DNA of 64,000 nt from Nitrospirota bacterium (lineage in GTDB: Bacteria; Nitrospirota; Thermodesulfovibrionia; Thermodesulfovibrionales; UBA9159), in the NCBI GenBank assembly GCA_021790195.1, contig JAJYIF010000004.1, positions 1 to 64,000 of the forward strand. The letters run 5' to 3'. Positions 46,700 through 57,759 of the stretch are shown here, one piece after another. A program made the translations under genes and the position numbers. A model generated the notes under the pieces. The model made no database searches, was not told the origin of the DNA, and saw nothing but the letters and a program-made list of their open reading frames with translations. Each line of letters begins with the position of its first letter. Within the stretch, counting starts at the first letter, position 1.

Positions 46700-47113
46700 T
46701 TACACGATCTCGATCGAAGAGAAAAAGAAGGGGATCTCGTATTCGGCTGACTTAACCGAGTCGGAGCCGTGAACTATGTTGTGCTCTATGTCCGAGGCAA
46801 AGTCGGCCCTTATGGTTCCCGGCGCGGCCTCCTTCGGATTTGTGGCCCCCATAATCTCCCTTACCTTCGATATGGCGCCGTCCCCGCTGACGACCATGAC
46901 AACGATGGGGCCTTCGGACATGAAGCCCGTCAGGCTGTCATAGAAAGGTCTTTCTTTGTGGACGATATAGAACCCGCGCGCCTCATCCTTTGAAAGGTGG
47001 AGCATCTTGAGGGCCGAAATCCTAAGACCCTTCTTTTCAAATCGTGAGATCACTTCTCCTATGACATTTTTTTTCACTCCATCGGGCTTGACAATAGACA
47101 AAGTTCTTTCCAT
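46700..47113 (-). CDS. ndk: Nucleoside diphosphate kinase
   Basis: A 137-residue enzyme of the usual length that transfers phosphate from ATP to NDPs through a phosphohistidine. Signature [12 protein letters not shown] holds the catalytic His, with [14 protein letters not shown] at the start and [28 protein letters not shown] in the core. Start at 47113 has AAAGGAGAT in front; an in-frame codon at 47146 lacks support. It follows mdh on the minus strand (87-base gap), so the two may form an operon. Confidence 0.95.
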   Translation of the reverse strand: MERTLSIVKPDGVKKNVIGEVISRFEKKGLRISALKMLHLSKDEARGFYIVHKERPFYDSLTGFMSEGPIVVMVVSGDGAISKVREIMGATNPKEAAPGTIRADFASDIEHNIVHGSDSVKSAEYEIPFFFSSIEIV

Positions 47114-47168
47114 AGCACATCTCCTTTCTTGATTCCTGCAGCTCAAATAGAATTCAGGAGTCAGAAGC

Positions 47169-47185
47169 CGGAATTCAGAATTCCG
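47169..47185. repeat. Perfect palindrome CGGAATTCAGAATTCCG
   Basis: A 17-bp palindrome around a central A in the mdh-ndk gap, within a degenerate GAATTC/GAATCC repeat tract (47149-47190). It may be a simple-sequence repeat or a protein or processing site. Confidence 0.7.
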
Positions 47186-47199
47186 AATCCAGATCAGCG

Positions 47200-48126
47200 T
47201 TATATCGAAAGTTTCTCTACGAGGGCCTTAACGGCTGAAAGCGACCTGGCGAAACCGGTCTTCTCCTCTTTGTTTATATCCAGCTCCATTACTCTTTCTG
47301 CGCCGTCTTTGCCGAGGACAACGGGAACTCCGACAAAGAGGCCGCGCGCCCCGTATTCCCCGTCCAGATATGCCGCACACGGCAGCACCCTTTTTTCGTC
47401 GAAGAGGACCGCCTTTATCATCTCGCAAGTTGCAGCGGCAGGGGCGTAGTATGCGCTGCCGGTCTTCAGAAGCGACACTATCTCGGCGCCGCCGTTGCGG
47501 GTCCGTTCTATAAGAGAATGTATCTTTTCTGCCGGAAGGATATCTGTTATGGGCACTCCTTTGACCGTTGTGAACCTCGGCAAAGGGACCATCTGGTCTC
47601 CGTGGCCTCCCATAACAAGGGCCTCGACGTCACTCGGAGATACGCCGAGTTCACTCGATATAAAAGTCCTGAACCGGGACGAATCGAGTACGCCGCCCAT
47701 ACCGACCACCCGCCGGTGCGGGAACCCGGAGACCTTCCAAGCAAGCTGCGCCATCACGTCCATCGGGTTCGTCACGACGATCATCACCGCATCAGGCGAC
47801 CGCTTCGAAGTTTCGGCTGCGACGCCCCTGACAACTTCGGCATTTGCGTTCAGGAGGTCGTCCCTGCTCATGCCTGGTTTCCTGGGAAAACCCGCGGTAA
47901 TGATCAGCACGTCCGAGTGTGCGGTATCGTCATAACTGTTCGTCCCCTTCACTGACGACGAAGACCTCCACAAGGGACACGCCTCTGCTATGTCAAGGGC
48001 TTTCCCTTGCGGAACTCCTTCTGCTATGTCGAACAGCACTACATTGACTGTCCCTTCGTACGCCAAAAGCTGGGCGGTTGAAGCCCCCACATGTCCGGCG
48101 CCTATAATGGATACCTTCTTTCTCAT
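47200..48126 (-). CDS. mdh: Malate dehydrogenase
   Basis: A 308-residue LDH-type malate dehydrogenase. NAD-binding [20 protein letters not shown], catalytic region [36 protein letters not shown] and [15 protein letters not shown] with the active His. The Arg that discriminates malate from lactate lies in FPRKPG. It interconverts malate and oxaloacetate in the TCA cycle. ATG at 48126 ([14 protein letters not shown]) is used; the frame upstream is unlike the family. A TATAAT on the same strand lies only 10 bases before the ATG, so the message may be leaderless. Confidence 0.95.
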   Translation of the reverse strand: MRKKVSIIGAGHVGASTAQLLAYEGTVNVVLFDIAEGVPQGKALDIAEACPLWRSSSSVKGTNSYDDTAHSDVLIITAGFPRKPGMSRDDLLNANAEVVRGVAAETSKRSPDAVMIVVTNPMDVMAQLAWKVSGFPHRRVVGMGGVLDSSRFRTFISSELGVSPSDVEALVMGGHGDQMVPLPRFTTVKGVPITDILPAEKIHSLIERTRNGGAEIVSLLKTGSAYYAPAAATCEMIKAVLFDEKRVLPCAAYLDGEYGARGLFVGVPVVLGKDGAERVMELDINKEEKTGFARSLSAVKALVEKLSI

Positions 48127-48136
48127 GGAAGCTAAT

Positions 48137-48166
48137 ATTATAAGAGAAACGAGCCTGCAATCGCAA
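48137..48166 (-). promoter_or_regulatory. Promoter of mdh, probably giving a leaderless message
   Basis: On the minus strand TTGCGA (48166-48161) and TATAAT (48142-48137) are 18 bases apart. The -10 ends ten bases before the ATG at 48126, so transcription would begin about 3 bases before it. No Shine-Dalgarno sequence is present. Confidence 0.55.
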
Positions 48167-48228
48167 GAAGAACTCCGGACAAAAAAAACAGGAAAAGAGT
48201 GCGCAAGGCTATTTATAATAAAAAGGAC

Positions 48229-49688
<1,460 letters not shown>

Positions 49689-49744
49689 GTGGCCCCGGCG
49701 GCGAAGCGAGAATTACGGAACCATATGTCTGACGGTAAATAGCG

Positions 49745-51061
49745 ATGAATATTCTGATCGCCGATGACGACAAGAACCTGAGGAAGATCCTTTCACGGGA
49801 GCTTTCAGATGAAGGTTTTGATGTTCACGAAACTGAAAGCGGACTCGATGCCGCGTCTCTTCTCGAAAAGGGGGATTATGACGTCCTGATCCTCGATCTG
49901 AATATGCCCGACCTCGGAGGGCTTGAAGTCCTCAAGAAGATAAAGACACTTGCAATATCCACTGAGGTGATAATACTTACCGGCCATGCCGCTGTTTCGA
50001 CCGCTGTCGAAGCTATGAAACTGGGTGCTTATGACTACCTAGAAAAGCCTTTCAAGCTGGAGGAGCTGAAGGCCGTCGTGGAGAAGGCTTGCGAGAAAAA
50101 GAGGCTGCGCAGCGAGAACCTCCTTCTTAGGGCGCAGATAAGGAGACAGGCGGAAGCGCGGGCAATTATAACCAACAGTCCGCTCATGATGGAGGTCCTG
50201 GAAACCGTGAAGATGGTTGCAGTTTCGGATTTTCCGGTTCTTGTCTCGGGTGAGAGCGGCGTCGGCAAGGAGCTTATTGCAAAGGCAATCCACGAGGCGT
50301 CCGGGAGGAGGGAGGGGCCTTTTATTACGATCAACTGCGCCGCCATACCGGAAAATATGCTCGAAAGTGAATTGTTCGGATATGAAAGAGGTGCTTTCAC
50401 GGGCGCGTATGAAAAGAAGCTGGGGTTGATCGAGATAGCAAACAACGGGATACTCTTTCTGGACGAGATCAGCGAATTGTCCCCCCAGCTTCAGGGCAAA
50501 CTCCTGAGGGTAATAGAGGGGGGCGTCTTCTTTAGAGTGGGCGGTCTGAGAGAGATAAAGGTCAATGTCAAGTTTGTTTCGGCCACTAACAAGGACATCA
50601 AGGCGGAGGTCGAGAACGGATCCTTCAGGGCCGACCTCTATTACAGGATAAGCGCATTGACTATCAACGTACCGCCACTGCGGGAGAGAAGAGAAGATGT
50701 CCCTCTTCTCATAGACTATTTCATAAAGGGCAATCCTGCCTTCAAATTCAAGGAATTCAGCACCGAAGCCCTGAATGCGATGTCTTCCTATTCGTGGCCC
50801 GGAAACGTTAGGGAACTGCAGAATGTCGTTCACAGGGTGCTTCTGCTCTCTAAGGGAAGCTCAATCGGCGCAAGTGACCTGCCTGACGACATAGCGCGAA
50901 AGCCGGAGGCGGCGGGCAGACGGCTGGAAGATATAGAAAGGGATTACATCCTCAAGGTGATGAAGGAAGTGGGCGGTCAAAAGGGGAAGGCCGCTGAAGT
51001 GCTCGGCATTGATCCCAAGACCCTCTACAGAAAACTATCGGCCTACGAACAGAAGAGATGA
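49745..51061 (+). CDS. Sigma-54-dependent response regulator (NtrC family)
   Basis: A 438-residue activator. Receiver (about 1-118; IADDDKNL, phospho-Asp in VLILDLNMPDLGG, EKPF Lys), sigma-54 interaction AAA+ domain (about 145-370) with GESGVGKELIAKAIH, the sigma-54 loop GAFTGA in GYERGAFTGAYEK and the arginine finger region, and a Fis-type HTH (about 395-438, GKAAEVLGIDPKTLYRKL). It overlaps the sensor kinase by four bases, so it is the cognate output. Several RpoN-type promoters in the window are candidate targets. Confidence 0.93.
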   Translation: MNILIADDDKNLRKILSRELSDEGFDVHETESGLDAASLLEKGDYDVLILDLNMPDLGGLEVLKKIKTLAISTEVIILTGHAAVSTAVEAMKLGAYDYLEKPFKLEELKAVVEKACEKKRLRSENLLLRAQIRRQAEARAIITNSPLMMEVLETVKMVAVSDFPVLVSGESGVGKELIAKAIHEASGRREGPFITINCAAIPENMLESELFGYERGAFTGAYEKKLGLIEIANNGILFLDEISELSPQLQGKLLRVIEGGVFFRVGGLREIKVNVKFVSATNKDIKAEVENGSFRADLYYRISALTINVPPLRERREDVPLLIDYFIKGNPAFKFKEFSTEALNAMSSYSWPGNVRELQNVVHRVLLLSKGSSIGASDLPDDIARKPEAAGRRLEDIERDYILKVMKEVGGQKGKAAEVLGIDPKTLYRKLSAYEQKR

Positions 51062-53292
51062 AGATCGGCCGCAAGTTCACTCTCTCGATAGTATCCTTCC
51101 TTTTCGCGGTAGGCCTTGTCTCGGCGTTTCTCTACTACCGCTCGGAAATTAACGAAGGAACGGCCGGCATAGAATCGCTTGCCAGGGCGGCAGGCCCTAT
51201 TCTTGAGCAGAGCCTCGCGGATTATATGCTGAAAAGGGATTCGGACGCGCTCGAAAGGACCTTCAACAACCTCAAGAACATCAGGCCCATAAAGCGGATA
51301 TGGCTTGTGAACAAAGAATGGGTCCTCAAGGTTTCGTCGGAAGAGAGGGAGGCGGGCCGGTCCCTTTCGCCCGGGGACGCAGGATGCAGCGAATGCCACG
51401 AGAAAGGCCTCAAGGGCCCTTACCTCTTGTCCCCGGGAACGTTCCGATGGGTGCAGCCGGTCACGAATAGACCGGAGTGCCGCGGCTGTCACGGCCCTGT
51501 CGCAAAGTATAACGGCGTATTTATCATCGATTTGTCGACAGAGCAAATGAACAGCCACGTGTCGAGGCATATGGTGAGAGGTCTGCTGATCCTTGTCTTG
51601 TCCCTTGCGTGCGTGGGTTTCGTCCTTATTTCCCTCTCAAAAACAGTTGTGATAAAGCGACTCGACCGCATAAGCGAGACGCTTCGCCGGTTCCGGGAGG
51701 GCAACGGTAGTGTCCGCATACCTGTCCGGGGAAACGACGAGATAGCCGGCCTCGAAAATAATTTCAATGATATGGCGGAGGCCATCACTGAAAGGGAAAA
51801 AGAAAGGGACCTTCTCTACGCTCAGGTGTCGCGTGCCTATGAGCAGTGGCAGCGCACTTTCGACAGCATTAAGGAGCTGATCTCGGTCGTCGACGGAGAG
51901 GGCGTCATAGTGAGGGCCAACCGGGCTTTTATGGACTACTTCAGCGTTACTCAGGAAAACCTCAGAAACAGGAAATATCCGGAGTTCTTCCGCGGCGAAG
52001 ACATCGGGGATATGGGTCTGTGCCGGGACAAGGCCTTGGATACACATCCTTCATCCGAGGAGGTCGTCGACAGGAAGGGGAGGACATTTACGCTTTCCAC
52101 CTTTCCTTATGCGTATCCCGAAACGGATTTCAGGGGTGCGATACTTGTGGCCCGGGACATCACCGAGCGCAAGGTCCTGGAGGAGGAAAGGGAGAGACTT
52201 ATCCTTGAACTTCAGGACACCCTCGGCAAAATATCGCGGTCCCAAAAAATGTGGCAGGATACATTTGACTCTATCGGCGATCTTATCTCAATCCACGACG
52301 GGGACTTCAATGTCATAAAAGTGAACCGCGCTTTTGCGAAATACTTCGGCAGCGCGCCGAGAGAGGCCATTGGAAGGAAATGTTATGAATTCTTTCACGC
52401 CGGCAATTCCCCCTCGCCGGACTGCCCCCATCGCATAACCATGAGCGAAAAACGGCCCGCAATGGTGGAACAGTTCGACTCAAGGACCGGCAGGACCTTC
52501 AGCATATCTACGTTTCCGTTTATAATGCCGGAAAGCGGCTCTTACGGGTCGATCCATATCGCCAGGGACATAACCGATGAAAAAGAGAAGGAGATGAGGC
52601 TTATCATGAGCGAGAGACTCGCCGCGCTCGGGCAGATGGCCTCCGGCGTGGCACACGAGATCAACAACCCTCTTGCGGCGATACTGGGTTGCGCCGAAGG
52701 GCTCCTTTCGAGGCTTGGGAAAGGGCAATTCGACAGGGAGCTTTTCGAAAACTACCTGAGGATCATCGAGGAAGAGATATCACGCTGCAAGAATATAACA
52801 ACGAGTATGCTTTCCTTTGTGAGAAAGACCACCTATGAGAAGAAGGCGATAAATATTAACACGGAGCTCGACAAGACCCTCGACATCATCGGCTTCCAGG
52901 GCAGGCTGAAGGATGTAAAGTGCGTGAGGAATTATTCACTCGACCTTCCGCTGGTTTACGGAAACGAGGGAGAGCTAAGGCAGGCCCTTATTGCGATCAT
53001 TACGAATGCGCTGGATGCCATGCACGATAAAGGGCGGCTCACTTTCGAGACGGGAAAGGAAGTCTCGTCGCTGTTTCTGAGCATCACGGATACCGGTCCC
53101 GGCATTCCCTCCGAGATCATCAGCAAGATATTCGACCCCTTCTTTACAACCAAGTCTGAAAGCGGAGGCACCGGACTCGGCCTCTCCATTGCTAATAAGA
53201 TCATCAACAGCCATAAAGGGACGATCCGGGTGTCGACCGCCGAGGGAAAAGGTACAACCTTTACGATTGTCCTGCCGACGGGGACACTTTAA
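51058..53292 (+). CDS. Sensor histidine kinase with periplasmic diheme-type CXXCH domain
   Basis: A 744-residue membrane kinase. TM1 (about 7-27), a periplasmic domain (28-172) carrying two c-type heme motifs, CSECH (110-114) and CRGCH (141-145), TM2 (about 174-194), HAMP (about 196-250), two PAS domains (about 265-385 and 400-510), HisKA with ASGVAHEINNPL (phospho-His), and an HATPase ending in GTGLGLSIANKIINSHKG. The two CXXCH motifs suggest that heme c redox or ligand state sets kinase activity; such heme-PAS/Cache sensors are known from Geobacter. It pairs with the sigma-54 regulator upstream. Confidence 0.9.
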   Translation: MKIGRKFTLSIVSFLFAVGLVSAFLYYRSEINEGTAGIESLARAAGPILEQSLADYMLKRDSDALERTFNNLKNIRPIKRIWLVNKEWVLKVSSEEREAGRSLSPGDAGCSECHEKGLKGPYLLSPGTFRWVQPVTNRPECRGCHGPVAKYNGVFIIDLSTEQMNSHVSRHMVRGLLILVLSLACVGFVLISLSKTVVIKRLDRISETLRRFREGNGSVRIPVRGNDEIAGLENNFNDMAEAITEREKERDLLYAQVSRAYEQWQRTFDSIKELISVVDGEGVIVRANRAFMDYFSVTQENLRNRKYPEFFRGEDIGDMGLCRDKALDTHPSSEEVVDRKGRTFTLSTFPYAYPETDFRGAILVARDITERKVLEEERERLILELQDTLGKISRSQKMWQDTFDSIGDLISIHDGDFNVIKVNRAFAKYFGSAPREAIGRKCYEFFHAGNSPSPDCPHRITMSEKRPAMVEQFDSRTGRTFSISTFPFIMPESGSYGSIHIARDITDEKEKEMRLIMSERLAALGQMASGVAHEINNPLAAILGCAEGLLSRLGKGQFDRELFENYLRIIEEEISRCKNITTSMLSFVRKTTYEKKAININTELDKTLDIIGFQGRLKDVKCVRNYSLDLPLVYGNEGELRQALIAIITNALDAMHDKGRLTFETGKEVSSLFLSITDTGPGIPSEIISKIFDPFFTTKSESGGTGLGLSIANKIINSHKGTIRVSTAEGKGTTFTIVLPTGTL

Positions 53293-53407
53293 ATCCACGC
53301 TCCTTATATCTTATATCTTCGGACTTTTTGCCCGCCCTCTGAGGCAGTATGCCCGACGTAGAATCTCTTGATTCCTGATTTTCCTTGCTTTTCCGAACCC
53401 TGCTTTG

Positions 53408-53424
53408 TGGCATTCCGTTTGCTT
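53408..53424 (+). promoter_or_regulatory. Sigma-54 (RpoN) type promoter
   Basis: TGGCAT (53408-53413) and TTGCT (53419-53423) with GG-N10-GC spacing, 33 bases before the receiver gene at 53457. Confidence 0.6.
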
Positions 53425-53456
53425 CACTGTCCGGAAGGAGGAGGTGTGTTTGAAGC

Positions 53457-53819
53457 ATGAATATCCTGATCGCAGAAGATGACAGGAACTTCGGCCGTAT
53501 CTTAAAGACGGAACTCGAGGCGAGCGGTCATGTCGTCAGGCTTGTCGGAGACGGCGTAGCGGCGGTCCTGGAATTCATGGAGGGCAAGACCGACTTTATC
53601 CTCCTCGATATAAGAATGCCGCGACTCGGCGGCATAGATGCCCTCAGGATCATAAAGAAACTGGACCCCCGTCCGCCTGCGATTACATTTTCCGGCAACG
53701 CAGAAAGTGAGGAACTGGCAGACTCGGTGAGGGAGGGGGCCATAAAATGCCTCACAAAGCCTTTTGAGATAGCACTCATCAAAGAGGAAATCGAGAAACA
53801 GAAAATAAATGACCGCTGA
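53457..53819 (+). CDS. Single-domain response regulator (receiver only)
   Basis: A 120-residue CheY-like receiver: acidic pocket IAEDDRNFG, phospho-Asp in ILLDIRMPRLGG, Thr/Ser in ITFSGNAES and Lys in LTKPF. It has no output domain. It starts like the receiver of the activator at 49745 (MNILIADDDKN against MNILIAEDDRN) and lies 164 bases after the kinase gene, so it may compete for phosphate or read the same signal. An RpoN-type promoter precedes it. A strong AAGGAGGAGG site lies upstream of the ATG. Confidence 0.85.
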   Translation: MNILIAEDDRNFGRILKTELEASGHVVRLVGDGVAAVLEFMEGKTDFILLDIRMPRLGGIDALRIIKKLDPRPPAITFSGNAESEELADSVREGAIKCLTKPFEIALIKEEIEKQKINDR

Positions 53820-53936
53820 CTTATTTGAGTACTTCTCAGGAAGCTGTTCAGGCAATATGCCCTTTTCGCGGACAGATTTCCCTTGGATTAAGGAAGCGAG
53901 TTAGCCTATGGCATTGCAAAATCAGGGTTCTTATAG

Positions 53937-53953
53937 TGGCATATCTTTTGCAA
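53937..53953 (+). promoter_or_regulatory. Sigma-54 (RpoN) type promoter
   Basis: TGGCAT (53937-53942) and TTGCA (53948-53952) with GG-N10-GC spacing, 61 bases before the second two-CW gene. Confidence 0.62.
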
Positions 53954-54013
53954 TTCAATCTTAATTATTATGATGCATATTCTACAACATGAAATTGATC
54001 AGGAGGAAATCAC

Positions 54014-54319
54014 ATGAAACAGAATTGCTGGGAATTCAAGAAATGCGGCAGGGAGCCGGGTGGCAAGCATGTCGGCGACTTCGGCGTATGCCCGGCCGCG
54101 GTCGACGACAGACTTCAGGGGATCCACGGGGGCAAGAATGCCGGAAGGGCGTGCTGGGTCATGGCCGGCACCTTGTGTGGAGGAAAAGTGCAGGGAACCT
54201 TTGCGCAGAAATACAGCAACTGCGAAGTCTGTGACTTTTTCAAGGCGGTCAAGAAGGAAGAAAACGGGACCTATCAGATGTCTATAGTGCTGCTCAATAA
54301 ACTCAAGGCCTTCGGATAA
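54014..54319 (+). CDS. Two-CW domain protein (second paralog)
   Basis: A 101-residue cytoplasmic protein with NCWEFKKCGREPGG, CPAAVDDRL, GRACWVMAGTLCGG and NCEVCDFF, aligning end to end with the paralog at 3329-3637. Ribosome site AGGAGGAA is five bases from the ATG. It follows a receiver gene and a sigma-54-type promoter, so it may be a target of the kinase/activator pair just upstream. Function unknown; metal binding by its six or so cysteines is inference. Confidence 0.82.
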   Translation: MKQNCWEFKKCGREPGGKHVGDFGVCPAAVDDRLQGIHGGKNAGRACWVMAGTLCGGKVQGTFAQKYSNCEVCDFFKAVKKEENGTYQMSIVLLNKLKAFG

Positions 54320-54475
54320 GTATTTTCCGGTTTCGCGATTTTGTGCGAAGTTCAACCAATATATTTGCGGGTCGTTTCGCTCATCTGTAAGCCCCTGAAA
54401 TAACGGATAGAATCGTCTTTCGATCCTGCTTCAAATCTTGACTTCAGACCTTACCAAGTGGTAACTTTACAGACT

Positions 54476-57304
54476 ATGCCTCAAGACTATAAAGAGACCC
54501 TGAATCTCCCGCAATCTGCTTTCCCCATGAAGGCGAACCTGACCCAGAGGGAGCCGGAGATACTAAAGTTATGGGAAAACGGCCGCATATACGATAAATT
54601 GCAGCGGAAGAACAGGGGGCAAAAAACGTATATGCTGCACGATGGCCCCCCTTATGCGAACGGACACATCCACATGGGTCATGCCCTGAACAAGATATTG
54701 AAGGACATAATTGTTAAGTTCAAATCAATGCAGGGTTTCTATGCGCCCTACGTCCCTGGGTGGGACTGCCACGGATTGCCGATAGAGCTGCAGGTGGACA
54801 AGAACCTCGGTGAAAAGAAGGAAAAAATAGGGATACTCGAAAAGAGGAAGCTCTGCCGGGACTATGCGTCCGGATTCGTGGCTATTCAGCGGGAAGAATT
54901 CAAGAGGCTCGGGGTCTTCGGGGACTGGAACGCACCCTACCTGACGATGACGAACTCCTATGAAGGCGCGATAGTGAACGAGTTTATGAAGTTTGTCAAA
55001 GAGGGGTCAGTCTACAGGGGAAAGAAGCCTGTACATTGGTGTCCATCGTGCGTAACAGCCCTGGCAGAGGCAGAGGTCGAATATGCCGACAAAGAATCAC
55101 CCTCTGTATACGTAAAATTCAGAGTTCAGGATGCCGATGTCGACAGATATTTCCCGGAGCTGAAAGGCAGAAGGGTCTATTTCGTTATATGGACAACAAC
55201 ACCCTGGACCCTTCCGGCGAACCTGGCCCTTGCGATAAACCCGGACTTCGAGTACGCCGCGATCCTGAGCGAAGGGGACATATTAATCGTCGCCGATAAA
55301 TTGAAGGACCGGATTCCGGTGAAAGGGAAAGAACTGCTGAAGGTCAACGGCAAGAGTCTTGAGGGGATCCGGGCTGTCCATCCCTTTATTGACAGGGAGT
55401 CGAAAATCATATTGGGCGACTTTGTGACGGCCGAGGAAGGGAGCGGTATTGTCCATATAGCCCCGGGACATGGCGAAGACGACTATGAGGCGGGGTTGAA
55501 GTACGGTCTCGAGATCTATGCTCCGGTGGATGACAGGGGAAGGTTCACTAAGGCCGTTCCCGAGCTTGAAGGACAGTTTGTTTTTAAGGCGAACGAGGCG
55601 ATCATAGAAACGCTGAAGCAGAAAGGCGCTCTCATAGGCGTCATGAAGATCACCCATTCCTATCCTCATTGCTGGAGATGCAAGAAGCCTGTGATATTCC
55701 GCGCTACAGAGCAGTGGTTCATCTCTATAGATCATGGCGGTCTCCGCAAGAAATGTCTTGAGGAGATAGATAAGGTCGAGTGGATACCGGCTTGGGGGAG
55801 GGAGAGGATCCGCGCGATGGTTTCCGGCAGGCCCGACTGGTGCATCTCCAGGCAACGGTCGTGGGGTGTTCCGATCATGCTGCTGAAGTGCGGCGGATGC
55901 AACGAGTTCCTTAGTGACCCCGATATCCTTGACGCTATAGTGCGACTCGTAAGAGAAGAAGGATCGGACGTGTGGTTTGTGAAGACGCCGGAAGAACTGG
56001 CGCCCGCAGGTCACAAATGCAGAAAATGCGGAGATTCTTCTCTCCTGAAAGAGACGGACATACTAGACGTCTGGTTTGATTCGGGCGTAAGCCACTCCGC
56101 GGTCCTGGAGGAAGACGAAAGGCTCTCCTGGCCGGCGGACATGTATCTCGAAGGCAGCGACCAGCACAGGGGCTGGTTTCAGAGCTCTTTGATCGCAGCT
56201 GTCGGTACGCGGGGCCAGGCCCCTTATAAGACCGTGCTTACCCACGGGTTTACCGTAGACGGCCAGGGCAAGAAGATGTCGAAGTCGCTCGGCAATGTGG
56301 TCGCCCCGCAGGACATCATCAAGAAGGGCGGCGCCGAGATCGTCCGGCTCTGGGCATCCGCTGAAGATTACAGGGACGACATGAAGGTGTCCAAGGAGAT
56401 CATCGACAGGCTTGTCGAGGCATATCGGAAGATACGCAACACCGCGCGGTTCCTGCTGGGCAACATATCCGATTTCGATGGGGGAGATTACAGCGGCGAT
56501 ATGGCGGAGGTCGACAGGTGGGCGATGTCGAGGTTGCAGGGCCTTATAAAAAGGGTGACTGAATCGTATGAGCGGTTTGAGTTTCACCAGGTCTATCACA
56601 GTATCCACAATTTCTGCATCGTTGACATGAGCTCATTTTATCTGGACATTCTGAAGGACAGACTTTACACATTCAGGGCCGATTCGGCTCAGAGGAGGGC
56701 CGGGCAATGGGTCCTCTCGCAGGTATTGTCGGCCATGACGAGGTTGATGGCCCCTGTCCTGTCCTTCACCGCCGAGGAGATATGGAGTTTCATGCCGGGC
56801 AGGAAGGAAGAGAGTGTTTTTCTGTCCGCTTTCCCGGGTGTAGACGAAAGGTTTCTTGACCAGGGGCTGGAAGACAGGTGGTCCGTTCTCATCGCTCTCA
56901 GAAACGAAGTGAACAGGGCGATAGAAATAAAAAGGCAGGAAAAGGTCCTCGGGAATTCTCTCGATGCCGGAGTGAGGCTCTTTGTGCGGCCGGGAAGCGA
57001 CCTTTTGAGGCTTGTGGGCGATTACAGCGACTTTCTTCCTACGCTCTTCATAGTGTCACAGGCTGGTGTCGTCCCGGCTGACCCGGAGAATACGGGGCTG
57101 CCCGAAGGCTCATTCCCCGGTGAAGTCTCAGCAGGTCCTTACGGCGCTTCAGGGCAGGCTGAAAGGTCCGAGAAGATCGGCATACTCGTCGAAAGGGCCG
57201 GGGGGAAAAAGTGCGAGCGCTGCTGGAACTGGAGTGTCGAGGTCGGCACTTTCGAGGACGCGCCGGAGCTCTGCGAAAAGTGTTACAATAACATATCTAA
57301 ATGA
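54476..57304 (+). CDS. ileS: Isoleucyl-tRNA synthetase
   Basis: A 942-residue class I synthetase. HIGH-type motif PYANGHIHMGHALNK (about 52-66), editing domain, KMSKS motif in GKKMSKSLGNVV, and a C-terminal zinc site with CERCWNWSVEVGTFEDAPELCEKC. It charges tRNA-Ile. The ATG at 54476 matches the usual start MxDYKxTLNLPxxxFPMKANL; an in-frame GTG at 54458 is the alternative, and neither has a strong ribosome site. lspA follows with an ATGA overlap, giving the common order ileS-lspA-lgt. Confidence 0.96.
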   Translation: MPQDYKETLNLPQSAFPMKANLTQREPEILKLWENGRIYDKLQRKNRGQKTYMLHDGPPYANGHIHMGHALNKILKDIIVKFKSMQGFYAPYVPGWDCHGLPIELQVDKNLGEKKEKIGILEKRKLCRDYASGFVAIQREEFKRLGVFGDWNAPYLTMTNSYEGAIVNEFMKFVKEGSVYRGKKPVHWCPSCVTALAEAEVEYADKESPSVYVKFRVQDADVDRYFPELKGRRVYFVIWTTTPWTLPANLALAINPDFEYAAILSEGDILIVADKLKDRIPVKGKELLKVNGKSLEGIRAVHPFIDRESKIILGDFVTAEEGSGIVHIAPGHGEDDYEAGLKYGLEIYAPVDDRGRFTKAVPELEGQFVFKANEAIIETLKQKGALIGVMKITHSYPHCWRCKKPVIFRATEQWFISIDHGGLRKKCLEEIDKVEWIPAWGRERIRAMVSGRPDWCISRQRSWGVPIMLLKCGGCNEFLSDPDILDAIVRLVREEGSDVWFVKTPEELAPAGHKCRKCGDSSLLKETDILDVWFDSGVSHSAVLEEDERLSWPADMYLEGSDQHRGWFQSSLIAAVGTRGQAPYKTVLTHGFTVDGQGKKMSKSLGNVVAPQDIIKKGGAEIVRLWASAEDYRDDMKVSKEIIDRLVEAYRKIRNTARFLLGNISDFDGGDYSGDMAEVDRWAMSRLQGLIKRVTESYERFEFHQVYHSIHNFCIVDMSSFYLDILKDRLYTFRADSAQRRAGQWVLSQVLSAMTRLMAPVLSFTAEEIWSFMPGRKEESVFLSAFPGVDERFLDQGLEDRWSVLIALRNEVNRAIEIKRQEKVLGNSLDAGVRLFVRPGSDLLRLVGDYSDFLPTLFIVSQAGVVPADPENTGLPEGSFPGEVSAGPYGASGQAERSEKIGILVERAGGKKCERCWNWSVEVGTFEDAPELCEKCYNNISK

Positions 57305-57759
57305 AAAGGTCTCTTTGCTTTACCGCAGCATTTCTGGTTGTGGTTTCGGACCAGATAACCAAATACCTTGCAAGAAGTTTTATCGAACCCTACGAAACGA
57401 TAAAGATACTCCCCTTCCTCCAGCTGGTGAGCGTGAGAAACGAAGGCGCTGCTTTCGGACTGTTCAAGGGCTTCGGGAACAGCGGCTTCATCGTAGTCTC
57501 CCTGACGGCAATGGTCTTCGTCGCTTATCTGATCCTGAAGGTGAAGGAGGACAGGCTCGGACTTTCTCTCATTCTGGGAGGCGCGGCCGGAAACGTAATA
57601 GACAGGTTTTTTTTCGGGAAGGTCACTGATTTTATCGATGTCTTTGCAGGGAGGTTTCACTGGCCGGCCTTTAACGTAGCGGACTCGGCGCTGACAATAG
57701 GACTCACCTTGATGCTGCTGAACACTGTCTTCAGACGGAAGACCGGAGCGGATAGTTAG
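57301..57759 (+). CDS. lspA: Lipoprotein signal peptidase II
   Basis: A 152-residue inner membrane aspartic protease with four helices that cleaves prolipoproteins. Catalytic Asp residues lie in GGAAGNVIDRFFFGKVTDFID and FNVADSALTIG. Start overlaps the end of ileS by four bases; the stop overlaps the GTG of lgt by one base. Confidence 0.95.
   Translation: MKRSLCFTAAFLVVVSDQITKYLARSFIEPYETIKILPFLQLVSVRNEGAAFGLFKGFGNSGFIVVSLTAMVFVAYLILKVKEDRLGLSLILGGAAGNVIDRFFFGKVTDFIDVFAGRFHWPAFNVADSALTIGLTLMLLNTVFRRKTGADS

Noticed and set aside
54320-54475. T-box or other riboswitch in front of ileS
   Set aside because: No specifier loop, no AGGGUGGNACCGCG-type bulge and no terminator in this leader.
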